A DNA stretch of 64,000 nucleotides from Anoplolepis gracilipes (taxonomy: Eukaryota; Arthropoda; Insecta; Hymenoptera; Formicidae). The notes beneath the pieces are model-generated. The model was not told the origin of the DNA, searched no databases, and saw only the letters and a program-made list of their open reading frames with translations. The stretch spans positions 10,189,001 to 10,253,000 of the forward strand of contig NC_132971.1 in NCBI RefSeq assembly GCF_047496725.1, given 5' to 3'. Below are positions 12,836-23,762 of the stretch, piece after piece; position 1 is the stretch's first letter; each line of letters opens with the position of its first letter. A program made the translations under genes and the position numbers.

Positions 12836-13790
12836 AAATTTTAACTTTCTTTCATTCTTAAAGGAAATGTTTATATTTACGTACAATAGAAAATTTATTT
12901 TTCTGTATTTCTATTTTTGCATTTGTTTGTTAAAAATAAAATTAAATATTAGTTAGAAATAGAAAATTGTTTAAATTACAAATTTTATCGACAAAGCGGC
13001 ATAAATAAAATGATTAAGATGACATGTGGCATCCACGGATATCATCATGTAAGCGTCTGTTTAAAAATCAAAGTATTTCTACAATGATAAGAGAGAGAAT
13101 ATAAATACGTTTTATATCATAAAAATTAAAATGTAAAAAATGCTAAATTGGAATAAAGTATGTATTGACAATAAATTGGATTTTTACACATAATAATACA
13201 ATATATATTAATAAATGTTGAAACAATCTTCCGTAAACGAAACGGAGTTGTGCACAGATTTTTAATGATGATTCTTCTCAAAAGGACTAAGCTTTACTGA
13301 TTTTTATTAACATTATACAAGTAGGAAACGGCGTTTTACACTACCGGATTATTTGAGGATGTAATAGTTGTATTGCACGTCATGAGATAATAACACTTCG
13401 TCGCAAATAATAGAACACTATGAGTATCTGCACAGTCTGATATATCGACAATTTGTCTCTTTAATTAGTCGTACTGCTCGCGAAGAATGCTTTCCCGTTA
13501 TTAGTAAGCCATGATGTGAGCTCGCTTTAAGTAGTGCACTTATATATTGTAACTTGTGCAAATAGTTGTAATGTCCTATTATCCGCGATTGTACATCGCT
13601 AAAGTGTCATTATTTTATGACATCACGCGATACAACTATTATACTCTGACATAATCTAGTAGCAAAAAGTCATTTCCTCTTGCATTTGCATAAGAGATAA
13701 AATTTTTAAAACAAAAATACATATATTTGAAATAATAATAATATGATGATATATGTGAAATATATTTTATGAATAATTTTGAATTAGTTG
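12836..13790. repeat. Duplicated 5' flank of the synthetase unit, right copy
   Basis: Colinear with 480-1500 at high identity. It starts about 150 bp upstream of the synthetase ATG and so probably contains that gene's promoter region. It lacks the MITE present in the left copy and therefore shows the empty site. Confidence 0.8.
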
Positions 13791-14563
13791 TAATTATTTT
13801 TAATTATTTTTAAATTGTTTCTATTGTATATTTTTATAAATGTATTTTATATATTCTTCTCTACACAACACAATTTAAAAGTAAAACAATAAAAAAAAGG
13901 AAATAAATATTGCTGGTCAGTTTAAAATCCTACAGTATAAAATAAACAAATAAACGTATTTATCCCATATTAGATATAGAGCACGCAAGGGAGCCGAAAA
14001 CATGATGCCAAAATAAAAAAAGAAACGTAGACAAGGACACGAGGGGTCTTATGCAGCGTTTCCTTTCTATTCCTTCATCACATTCACTTACGGGCTAACG
14101 TATTCGCGTGCTCTATAATCGAATATCTCTATGGTTTATCAAAACAATATTTACGAGTACATATTGTTCCAACATTTGATGATTTTTGGCATCTTCTAAC
14201 TGTACAGGTGGATCAGCGTATTTTCGATAAGTTTATTAATATGTAAAAGTGTTTTAAAAAATCTGAAAAAAATGTATATACCTTCTTTAAACATTCTAAA
14301 TAAAGACTAAAGTAATAAATTTGAAAAATAATTTACTTAAATATATTATTTTATGATTATTTGTTTTCGAGAAATTGACGTGTTGTTAGAAAAATCACGG
14401 ACAAAAATGACCCACCAATACGGAATAAGGGTTAAGATTTATTTTAATTTTATTTTATTTAAAAAACTTATTTGTAATTAATATTTATTCTGTTGATACA
14501 AACATGCAAATATAAATTAAATTTACGATTAATCTAATAAAGATGTAACTTTTTTATTTTTAC
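13791..14563. other. Intergenic, no gene recognised
   Basis: AT-rich DNA between the duplicated flank and the odorant-receptor exon. I looked here on the minus strand for further receptor exons and found none. A segment at about 13975-14115 is somewhat richer in GC but has no convincing open frame. Confidence 0.4.
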
Positions 14564-14857
14564 TTGCAAACGATCACTCTGAAGCGTAAAAAAAGTAATC
14601 TGTATCGGAACTTGTAGAAAAACACTTAGCTCGCAACCCACTTTCATAAGAAGAAACATATTGTCATGTTCGAGAGCTGATGTATAAAATAACGATATTG
14701 ACATTATCATACCATTCAAGCAACAACACCATCGAAATATCTTTTTACGAATTTTTTGAGACTTTGTGGCTTCCACTGAAAGTGGCCAGCAAGAAGCAAA
14801 CGTTAGATCTACTTTTAGAAAAGCAAGAACTTTTTCTAACGTTAAGATCTCTGTCAT
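14564..14857 (-). pseudogene. Orphan first exon of an insect odorant receptor (7tm_6)
   Basis: Insect odorant receptors are seven-transmembrane ligand-gated channel subunits in antennal neurons. This exon reads MTEILTLEKVLAFLKVDLTF, then ASCWPLSVEATKSQKIRKKI, a hydrophobic segment around SISLFYTSALEHDNMFLLMK, and ends SDRLQ before a gtaaaa donor. The CWPL block followed by the first transmembrane segment is the typical N-terminal pattern of hymenopteran receptors. An upstream ATG at 14926 is in frame, but 14857 fits the family better. No further exons could be found to the left before the synthetase flank, so the copy is probably a fragment left by rearrangement. The exon itself is intact. 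Confidence 0.65.
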
Positions 14858-15159
14858 AATAAAAAATAAAATCTTGCAGACTGTTATAAACAGAAAATAA
14901 TGTATCTTATTACGATTTGAACTCAACTGTCTTTACAATATTTTTCCGAGAAATTATAGAAAGAAAAATCGCGCGAGAAGCTGAGAAAACGCATAATGAA
15001 CGTCTAAGTTGCACCTATGTTACACTCATTCATTTTATAGACGTGAAACAAAATATTTTCTCTAGTAAGAGGAATGCGCGTAAAACTATAATATGACGAA
15101 AATTATAAGACGGTAGGAAGAATAATAATTTACACAAGAGATATGTACATAGGGTTTTT

Positions 15160-15250
15160 ATTATACAACTAGTTTCTTATCTATAGCTTTTAATTCTTTC
15201 TTCGCAATTGTTTCTGTACTTGTATGTGGTAAAGTATTCAGAAATGTAAC
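15160..15250 (-). pseudogene. Relic of the last exon of a second acyl-CoA synthetase
   Basis: On the minus strand this encodes VTFLNTLPHTSTETIAKK, then ELKAIDKKLVV and a stop. It matches the last exon at 7679-7840 (VIFLNELPHTSTGKIAKN and so on). The catalytic lysine motif TGKI is changed to TETI, and everything before this point of the exon is missing. It is direct evidence for a second, now deleted, copy of the gene. Confidence 0.8.
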
Positions 15251-15479
15251 TTAATACAACAAAGATTACATTAATTCGTGTTAGTAAATTATAATTATGT
15301 ATAGTATGTAAAGTATATAATTATATAATTATAATCCAAAGAAACAAGATGTAATAATATTATATAATATAATAATATCGTACGCAAATTTTGCGTGTGC
15401 TTTTAAAGGCTTTCGATACTACATTTGGGCAGTTGTCTTTTCACCACGAGTAACAACGAATTTAATCACAACAACAAGT

Positions 15480-16435
15480 CAAGGTAAGTGGATATTATTG
15501 TGTGGTTTCGAAATATGTCTATTACACACATATTATTTCTTTCAAGTATCTCATCCCCTATCGGCATATTTGATAAAGCTCGATAATTTCCATTATGTTT
15601 TATAGAAATGGTAAAGGTGACCAATGTAAACACATCAAACATGGAAATATTTGTCGGACTGAATATGACTGAAAATTCGTTGCGGACAAGCATATTATAG
15701 ACCTATATCACATTTTAACAACAAGAATTAAATAACGAAAAATATTTTACTATTGCTGATATAAAAATATTTAAAAAACTAAAATATTGCGTGTGCGTTG
15801 TGTAAGTGTTTTTCAATAACGATAAAGTTACATAAAATCAAAAATCGTAAACGTTACGGTTTCTATTCAATTGTATTATGTAAGTTTTTTTTTATTTCTA
15901 TAGCTAATCTGCAAATTAAACTTTATTTAAAATTGACAAAAGAGCTCTATTTTGGTTATTTAAAATCTCCAATGTTTAATTGAAGAAACTCATTCTTTTA
16001 TTGCTTTTGATTCGAAAATTATATTAAATGTCTCGATAATTTCGCTAAAAAATTTACTTTAAATTCATCAAATAATTATGATCAAAAAAATGTTTGATGA
16101 ATTTTGTATTAATTCATATGTAAATAATATAGATAATATTAATGTTCAAAATATTAACGTAAATTTTAATTAAAGTAGATAAACAATACAAAGCAGTACC
16201 TTTTAATACACAAACGTCCTTTTAATTTTATAATTTTATTATTATAATAGTAAATACGATAAAGAAATAGTTCTCTTGATTAAGATAAAGAATTTGACTA
16301 TTACATGTAAGTACTTATATGTGCATAATTATTTTTAAAAAATATTATGATATGTGTAAAAGCAATATTTTACTAATTAAATAACATTCAAGACTAATAA
16401 GAATTAACACGTAGTACTTCAAAATGCAAATATAC

Positions 16436-16481
<46 letters not shown>

Positions 16482-17154
16482 GTATGTGTATTTCAAAGAC
16501 GATAAAGTCACACAAAGTCAAACAAACATTACGGTTTCAATTCGGACCATCTCTAGCATAAATAAGTAAAATTTATGTTTAAATAATAAAATTTTATTAA
16601 TTATCAATTATTAATTATTTGTAATAGTTTGTATGGAATAGTAATATGAATATGGTGATTCTTGTATAGTAATTCATAACAACTTAACAATTACTTACGG
16701 TAAATAATCCGTTTCACTTATATCTAAACCCTCCTACGTTACCAGCTATAGTGCCGGCAAAAATTATATACAAGACAAAATTATCGGATGATAGTTCATA
16801 TAAGAAATGAGCATCTGTTATGTGCGTTTCATTGTTATATCAATTTGTTGTGGGTTCAGTCACAATAATTTCTTTTTTATTTTCCTTAAAATTATATATA
16901 TCCTTAATTAACATCATGTCAATTATACCCAGGTTTTCCGCAAAGAAGCTTATGTTTCTCGTTGCATTTAAAATATTTATGGAAATTTTGCATTCACCAT
17001 AAAAGAAGCTTTGTTTAATAAATAATATAAATTTAATATTATAATGGCTTGACTTAATTATATTGTCCGGAACAGCGGATAAAGGATCCGTATCATAAGC
17101 CATCGCGATGATAAATAATAGACTGCAACTTAACAACAGCTTGAGGAACGCCAT
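15480..17154 (-). pseudogene. Broken M1-family aminopeptidase N-like gene (N-terminal part)
   Basis: Aminopeptidase N enzymes are secreted or membrane-anchored zinc exopeptidases. The first exon starts at 17154 with a signal peptide (MAFLKLLLSCSLLFIIAMA) and continues with VPDNIIKSSHYNIKF, GECKISINILNATRNISF and VTEPTTN, the N-terminal beta-domain pattern of the family. In the same frame a TGA then interrupts, followed by YNNETHITDAHFLYELSSDN and GTIAGNVGGFRYK, then another TGA. A later exon at about 15480-15690 carries FTISIKHNGNYRALSNMPI, the block that follows the FPCWDEPALKA motif; that motif is degraded. The zinc-binding HEXXH domain is absent from the window. Two in-frame stops and the missing catalytic part make this a pseudogene. 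Confidence 0.75.
16437..16477. repeat. AT dinucleotide microsatellite
   Basis: About 40 bp of uninterrupted AT repeat inside the aminopeptidase relic. Confidence 0.95.
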
Positions 17155-17970
17155 TTCAATTTTTTCTTTTAATATCTGCATGAAGATTTCATATCGTTAG
17201 GCAAAACAAATAAAAAAATAATACCTATAACATTAAGCATCGTCTAACTTAAAAATGAATAAAATATGTAAAACAAGCAGAAATAGTTAGAAATAGAAAA
17301 AAAAAGAAACAGAAAATCTTTTTCATTGTTGATTAATTAAATATTTTAACCAAAAAGACAAATATAAAAGATAAACAACTATCAACCTAGCAAATAAAAA
17401 CACCACGCAGATGTTAATGCGTTTTTAGAAATTAATTTTTTCCGCGAAAATAGAAACGTGCACAATGCACATATTTTACTTGGTGTATTTATCAAGAAAT
17501 AGATTCTCATTTTTGAAAATTCTACACCCCTAAGTTGATAGTTGTTTGTTTGTAAATATTAAGAGCCTTATATTGAAAATATTAAATATAAAAGAACATA
17601 ATTATTTTGTAGTTTTTTTATATTAAATACATCTAATACGATTTTGGCTTTTAAATTGCTTCATCACAGTTTTCAGAAATTTGTGTGAAATTTCATGTGT
17701 ATTTTATTATAAAATTAATTTAAATACTTGTTGTGTATATAAATATATATTATCAAATGCTTAAAATAAAATATATATGCCAAAAAATATTTTTATGCAT
17801 TTATTGTAACAATTAAATATTGTATAACAATTTTAAATTTTCTAAATTATTAGTTTATTGATTTTGAATTGAGTTTATATTTCAAAGATAACATAATACA
17901 CAGTTGTAATTTTCTATATTAAAATACTCTATACCACAAATTAATAATCTTAATATTAAAAAAAAATCGA
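17155..17970. other. Intergenic, no gene recognised
   Basis: AT-rich DNA upstream of the aminopeptidase relic and before duplicated flank copy B. No open frame with family resemblance was seen on either strand. Confidence 0.4.
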
Positions 17971-20650
17971 TTAGGGATAAAAACATTACATTATTTCTAT
18001 TTTCCAGTTCGTTTTGAAATTTTTCAAATTGTCCTCAACGTATAAATTGTAAATATTTTATTTATTGACAAAAAAACGTATATAAGTATTCTTTCTTTGT
18101 AATAACTCACCTTGTATATTAAAATTGTCTGCTGATGAGAATTCAGTTTTTAAATAACAATTTAACTGTTTAATTACTAAGTCTTTATTTATGTTAATGT
18201 CGAGAATATACCTGTATCTGTTCGATTTTACTGTTCTTCAAAGGAGATTTAACAACACTTGACATCATAATAAATATGATATGTAAACAATTTTTAAAGT
18301 CAAAATGATAAAGAGGCCAGGTCAATAAACGCAATAGCATATAATAATAAATCAATATATGGTTTAATTAACTCTTTCACTATACATTTAATTTTAAAGT
18401 AATAATTTCTGGAAAGAATTTATGAGGAATTAAAAATTATTCTATACTTTTATTCCTTTTTATTATGAGCGAATAATTTGTCAACATTTATATATTTTTT
18501 GTATATATTTTTAATTATTTTATTTAATTATTTTTATTTTTATTGTCATACACATTGTATTTATTAATCTTGTCGTGAACATCATTCAGTTTCGATATTA
18601 AGATAAAAATTTTAAATGGATAAACGTTCAAAGCATATATATATGTTGTTTTTTTCAATAAAATATACTTGTTAATAATCACGAGTCGTAATATGTACTT
18701 AATTGCTTTTAAATAACTATAAATAAAGAAGCCATTTCCGTAGTGATAGAGATGTACATACACTTGATCTCAATCTGAATCTTTACTTTGATAAAAAAAT
18801 TGTTTGTTTAATTTTGAATCTAATGTAAAACTTATGCATCAAAATTTATGATGTATATTTGTTTATTTTTTTTAATAAAATAGCAATACAATTATTGAAA
18901 CGAATAATTTTTAATATAAGACTAAAAAACAGTTAATATTTTACTTAATAAAACTGTTATAATATTTAATGAAAATATCCTCTACTTTAATAATAAACCA
19001 AATTAAATGCTGATAGTGTGATTTTAGATCATCCTGGTTTTGAAATACTAATTGTAAGTGTAACAGGTATGCAGGTAGGCGTGCTGAGTGTCGCATAATT
19101 ACTAAACAATTTTTTAATGATATATTTCGAAAATTATCTGGATTTAAATATGTTTACAAAAAAGTCAAAATTTCAATACTTATAGAATTGTAAGTGATCA
19201 AATTCGGCAAATATTTGTGTGTAGAGTTTGCGCATTAGAGTCGATATTTTTGTTCATATCCGTACTTATTTATAATTATTTTTTACTTTTAACATTTAGT
19301 TTTTCATTAATTTCTATTGCTTGTTTTATTTTATATTTTATATTGTTTTTTTATCTAATGTACAGGTACAATAATGTATATGGCGATCATATATATGTAT
19401 AATGTATATATACTATATAATAATAATTGACGTTATAATATTTACCGAATTTATTTATTTATTTATTGATAACAAATTTTTATTGTAAAATAAAACTGTA
19501 TGAATTTTCTTTTTTTAAAAAAAAGTAAAAAGATTTGAAAATTTCCCAAACAAAAGATTCTATAATTATATATATATATATTGTGTCAATAAAATAATAC
19601 AAAAATTCGTATTTATTATAATTTATTGTAATAACATAAATTTGCTTATTATGTGTACATCAAGTATAATTATGTATCATTTTTTTTACTAAATATCTAA
19701 ATATAAATATTCTTTTTATTTATTTTACTTACAATACATGATGTCTTAAATAATAGAGTGACAATTTCTTCAAGTAAAGATGTTAACTATTAATATTTTA
19801 TATTCTACAAGAAAGATTACATATAATAAGGATAAAGAAAATAGAGGATATTATATGTATATTCTCTATTTTACCCATCCTCTTCCCTTATATTTGACAG
19901 AACATAAGTTTATTTCGAGAAACTACTTATAATAAAGATAATAAATATGTAATGTACATGCAGTGCGATTCTGGCGTAGTGAGTTGAGCGTCTGCTCACT
20001 TGCCCAAGATCTCGGGTTCAAATCCGACCAGAAATTTCGAATTTTTATTCGATTTAATTTGATCGCCATCTTTCGGATAGTGAAGATAGTAAATATGTAA
20101 CGTGCATGCCATTACATATTGTGATTCTCATAATCACTGATATTCACTCTTGAATTTTGAAATAACTTGAAAATTTTGTATTTGGCGTCTTCGTTTTTCT
20201 ATCTTACATTCGATAGATAATGTGAGTATGTCAAAATCAACTTCTTCTATTTTACTTCTTCAAAGTTAAAATTAATTAAAAATTTGAATACCTAAAACAG
20301 ATTATTGTAGTATTTATTATTAATACATATACATATAATATGTAATATATAAAGTACGTTAGCATATTTATAATATGTTAAAAACCAAAAATTTTGACAA
20401 ATTTTTAAAATGTAAAAATAAATAACTCGTTTATTAATAATAAATATATATATATATAAATAGTAATTATAAATTTATATATGAAACTCTTGACTTAGAT
20501 GTGAAGTATTAGTTCGAAAAATTAAAATTTGAGAAATAAAGTTTTGCAGTCGCTCTTGAAAAAAAAATCAAAACTTACTTAGCATCTGAATCACTTATAT
20601 AGAGTTACGATTATAATGTTAATAATTGAAATATCTTGTACAAAATTTTA
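17970..20650. repeat. Duplicated 3' flank of the synthetase unit, copy B
   Basis: Colinear with 4640-7620, with about 350 bp missing near 18490-18530 and a tRNA-derived insertion at 19961-20081 that copy A lacks. At its right end, where copy A meets the synthetase stop codon, copy B meets unrelated sequence. The second gene must therefore have been lost or never included. Confidence 0.8.
19961..20081 (+). mobile_element. tRNA-derived SINE with target-site duplication
   Basis: The left half resembles a tRNA gene: an A-box-like tagtgagttgagcg and a B-box-like gggttcaaatcc about 35 bp later. It is followed by a non-tRNA tail. Imperfect direct repeats of about 27 bp flank it (19934-19960 and 20082-20108, core agataataaatatgtaatg versus agatagtaaatatgtaacg). 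The duplicated copy A has only one such sequence near 6996, so it shows the pre-insertion state. A free-standing tRNA gene is less likely because the 5' arm and the 3' end do not pair well. Confidence 0.75.
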
Positions 20651-20651
20651 C

Positions 20652-20723
20652 CTTATAATATTTGTCAGCAATAAAAATTTCTGGATTCGTCCGTATTGCT
20701 CCGTGTTCTACGTGATAAATTAC
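20652..20723 (-). other. Unassigned exon-like open frame of 24 codons
   Basis: The minus strand shows a tattttag acceptor, then exactly 24 open codons (VIYHVEHGAIRTNPEIFIAD, KYYK), then a gtaaaa donor, phase 0 at both ends. The composition looks protein-like, but I recognise no family and cannot find neighbouring exons. It lies at the breakpoint of duplicated flank B. It may be a stranded exon of a lost gene or chance. Confidence 0.25.
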
Positions 20724-21542
20724 CTAAAATAAATTATTTCCATGGCAGTCACATTAACAATATTTTATTTGATATTATATATTATTATTTGACATTATAT
20801 ATACATATGTATTATATATGTATACAGGGTGTCCTGTAATTTGTGAAAAATCTTTCTTTTAGACATAGAACAAATCAAACTGAGCAAAAAAATTCCGTAT
20901 CGTTTTGCGATTTTCGAAATAATTATTGAGAAATTAATTTTAAAATATTGACAAATTTGTGTAAGTATTAGCATGTGAGACGAGAAAAGCCACTGTTACG
21001 CTAGTAACCGTGTAACAATGGGCTGTTTCTTCTCGCTATGCTCCTAGCGACCGCGAAACAGCGGGCTATCTCTTTTCGCTGTGCTTTACCAGTACATATA
21101 GCTATATTGTTATCTATGATATGTATTAAAATGAAAAAAGATGTGAGATAATAAATAGTATACAATGAAATATATATTAATAAACCTATAATATTTCCGT
21201 GTACTTTTCCAATGTACAATTATAAATCTAGACACGAACCAATCGGTCGTTACCGTGGCATCGAAAAGTGGAACCAGCCATGTAGTTCCGCCGGCTATAA
21301 AATGGATCCAGTTAGCGCCACTGTCCCGGGGGAAAAAGCGTCTGAAGAAAAACGATGGCGTCTCTTATGTTTTTCTCTGGTAGAACATTAAATTCTAACC
21401 TATGTAAAAAATTTGACAAAATGAAAAAATATTGAAATATATTTACGAATTTTGTCATATGTATCTCATTGATTAATTAAAATAATTGAATCACTTATAT
21501 TGTGTAATTATAAACAAAAATTATACATATCTCTTCTTAAAA
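20724..21542. other. Upstream region of mRpL16 with a single end of a repeat
   Basis: At 20817 the sequence tatacagggtgtcctgtaat resembles the terminal repeats of the elements at 34847 and 56801, but no opposite end was found, so this is a truncated copy. Between about 21230 and 21370 the composition becomes more GC-rich, which fits the promoter or 5' UTR of mRpL16. No separate gene was seen. Confidence 0.4.
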
Positions 21543-22784
21543 ATGATGCAAGCATCCAGAAATATAGTGCGAAGTTTACTTTCTAGTAAGTTTTCAATAT
21601 AATATATATTTTTAAAATAAGACATTACATTTAATAAAATCTTATCTAAATTTGAGTTTCGTTATTTCTAACGGTATGCTATTTTTTACAGGCTGGCAAC
21701 CTATATCAATAACACCGGCAGCTGGTTTAAAAATCTTCCCTCTGCCTGTAAAATATGGCGGTAAATATATATACATAATTTACTTGTTATATATTTATAT
21801 ATGAGATATTTTGTAATTCAAAATTATAATTACTAGACATTGAATATCCTGAACGACGAAAACTTAAAATAATGGAGAAAGTTCCACAATATCCACCAGG
21901 AATACGTATATTTAAAATGCAAAAGCGATTGAGGTACATGCGTGGTCCAGAGGAGGTGCACAATTTCCTTTTATACAAGCAATATGGTATTATTGTAAGT
22001 CTACATATGTAATGTCAAGAAGAGATATTTAATTATTTTCTATTGTTATAGAGATATTTAATTTACGCTCTTAAACTATACAGGCAACAGGGGGTGGCAG
22101 ATTAAAATATAGTCATTTAGAGATGATTCGTTTAAAACTTGTCAGAACACTCAATCCCAACACAATGTTTGCAATTTGGCGTGTAAATCCACCGTGGCAA
22201 CCAGTTACAAAAAAGGTTGAACAATTAAATAAATAAATAAATGTCAAGTACTTTTCTGAGCTAACAGTTATGATTTTTATAATTTAGGGGCTAGGACACC
22301 GTATGGGCGGTGGTAAAGGTTCCATTGACCACTATGTTACTCCAATTAAAGCTGGACATGTCATCGTAGAAGTTGGCGGTCATTGTGAATTTTTTGAGGT
22401 ATCTTGATAATATACTATCTCTTTTAACATTTTTCAAAATAATTTATATTTTATAATAATATATATAATTTTGAAGATTCTTGTATTATATATTATGGAA
22501 TCTATTCTGACAGCAGCTAACACAATATGAATAAACAAGAACATAATACATATAATTCTTTGTTTTAGGTAAAAAAAGTATTGACCCAAATAGCATGTAT
22601 ATTGCCATTCAAAGCCGAAGTTGTCAGTCAAGAAATTTTGGATAAAAAGGCAGCTAAAGAGAAGTGGGAGGAAAATAATAATCAGCATCTTTGGACCTGG
22701 AAATATATGGTTCAAAATAACATGCTCGGTTGCCACAAATGGATATCACCAGTTGATAAATTTTGGTTTAACAAATATGTGTAA
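21543..22784 (+). CDS. mRpL16: 39S mitochondrial ribosomal protein L16
   Basis: The protein belongs to the large subunit of the mitochondrial ribosome and corresponds to bacterial uL16, which lies near the tRNA-binding A site. Exons: 21543-21585, 21692-21760, 21837-21994, 22084-22215, 22288-22398 and 22569-22784. They encode 242 residues with consistent phases and clean GT-AG borders. Key uL16 blocks are FLLYKQYGIIATGGGRLKYS, ARTLNPNT-like VRTLNPNTMFAIWRVNPPWQ, the KKGLGHRMGGGKGSIDHYV loop, and AGHVIVEVGGHCEFFEVKKV. The N-terminus (MMQASRNIVRSLLSS) is basic and fits a mitochondrial targeting peptide. Polyadenylation signals AATAAA follow at about 22854-22870. The gene is intact. Confidence 0.95.
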
Positions 22785-23387
22785 ATAACTAGAAAAAATT
22801 GTAAGAAATTTGCATCCTTACACGTCCTCCTTATAGAATGTCTTATAATTTCCCAATAAATATCCCAATAAAACTAGATAATAAATGAGTAATGGGACAT
22901 TATAATTAATAATTTTATTTATTCATCAATTATTTATTCGATACATATATAAAATTACAATTGTGACCGAGCAGAATAAAAGGGCAGAGATTTGATTGGT
23001 GAAGTGCAATCTTATAGATGTATAGCACAGTTTGTACGTTTCTCGCACGAGTTCACTCTCTTGAGTTAGTTCTTATCTCTATGGTGTGTCCACGAGTCCT
23101 AGCTTTTTAAGGTTAAGATTTCGAAAACGTATGTGGAACATATTAACATTAAATTAATTGATTATGCAACGTATTTAAAGCTCGATAAAATTGATATGAC
23201 AAGCTTTACATTTTACATACGTATACTATATACGTGTTCTATAATCTAGCATTTGTCATTTACCTATAACCTGTATTTATATTTCTAATTTTAAATTTCG
23301 TATATAATATTTTTTTAACAAATATTTTATCTCATTTTAATGATAATATAATATTAAAAAAAAAAATTATATATATATATATTGCAG
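22785..23387. other. Short intergenic region between mRpL16 and DPM3
   Basis: This holds the 3' UTR and polyadenylation signals of mRpL16 and, towards the right, the promoter and 5' UTR of DPM3. The start codon is preceded by attgcag, which could be a splice acceptor for an upstream non-coding exon. No further gene was seen. Confidence 0.5.
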
Positions 23388-23762
23388 ATGACAAAATTGC
23401 TGGAGTGGTTATCGGGTGCAACTGTGATTTTTGGCATCTGGCTTGCTACGATTACAAGCAACTCTACATTTGTTAAAGAATGGCATGAAATTATACTTTT
23501 TCTTCCGATTATTTGTTTGTTCCTCTTCGGATTGTATGCGGCTACTGTCGTTTTGTACAGAGTATTCACTTTTAACAATTGCAATAGCGCAGCCATTGAG
23601 CTTCAACAAGTTAGTTTGTCTTATATCTATAAGAAAATATATTTGTACTTTAGTAATGTGTCAATATCTCTTTGTTATCACTTTCTTTTTCAGCAAATAG
23701 AGGAAGCTACAAAGGATCTTGAGAGCAAAGGTGTGATATTTTCAAGAAAAGCTTCAACTTAA
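23388..23762 (+). CDS. DPM3: Dolichol-phosphate mannosyltransferase subunit 3
   Basis: DPM3 is a small ER membrane subunit that tethers the catalytic DPM1. The complex makes dolichol-phosphate mannose for N-glycans, GPI anchors and O-/C-mannosylation. Two exons, 23388-23609 and 23694-23762, encode 96 residues. The frame opens MTKLLEWLSGATVIFGIWLA and has two transmembrane segments (residues about 8-25 and 35-60), including HEIILFLPIICLFLFGLYAA. A C-terminal amphipathic tail begins QQIEEATKDLESKGV, which in this family contacts DPM1. The length matches the family (about 92-96 residues). The gene lies about 600 bp downstream of mRpL16 on the same strand. Confidence 0.92.
   Translation: MTKLLEWLSGATVIFGIWLATITSNSTFVKEWHEIILFLPIICLFLFGLYAATVVLYRVFTFNNCNSAAIELQQVSLSYIYKKIYLYFSNVSISLCYHFLFQQIEEATKDLESKGVIFSRKAST

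Noticed and set aside
19963..20040. Free-standing tRNA gene
   Set aside because: Box-like motifs are present but the arms do not pair well, and the segment is flanked by a target duplication and followed by a tail, as in a SINE.
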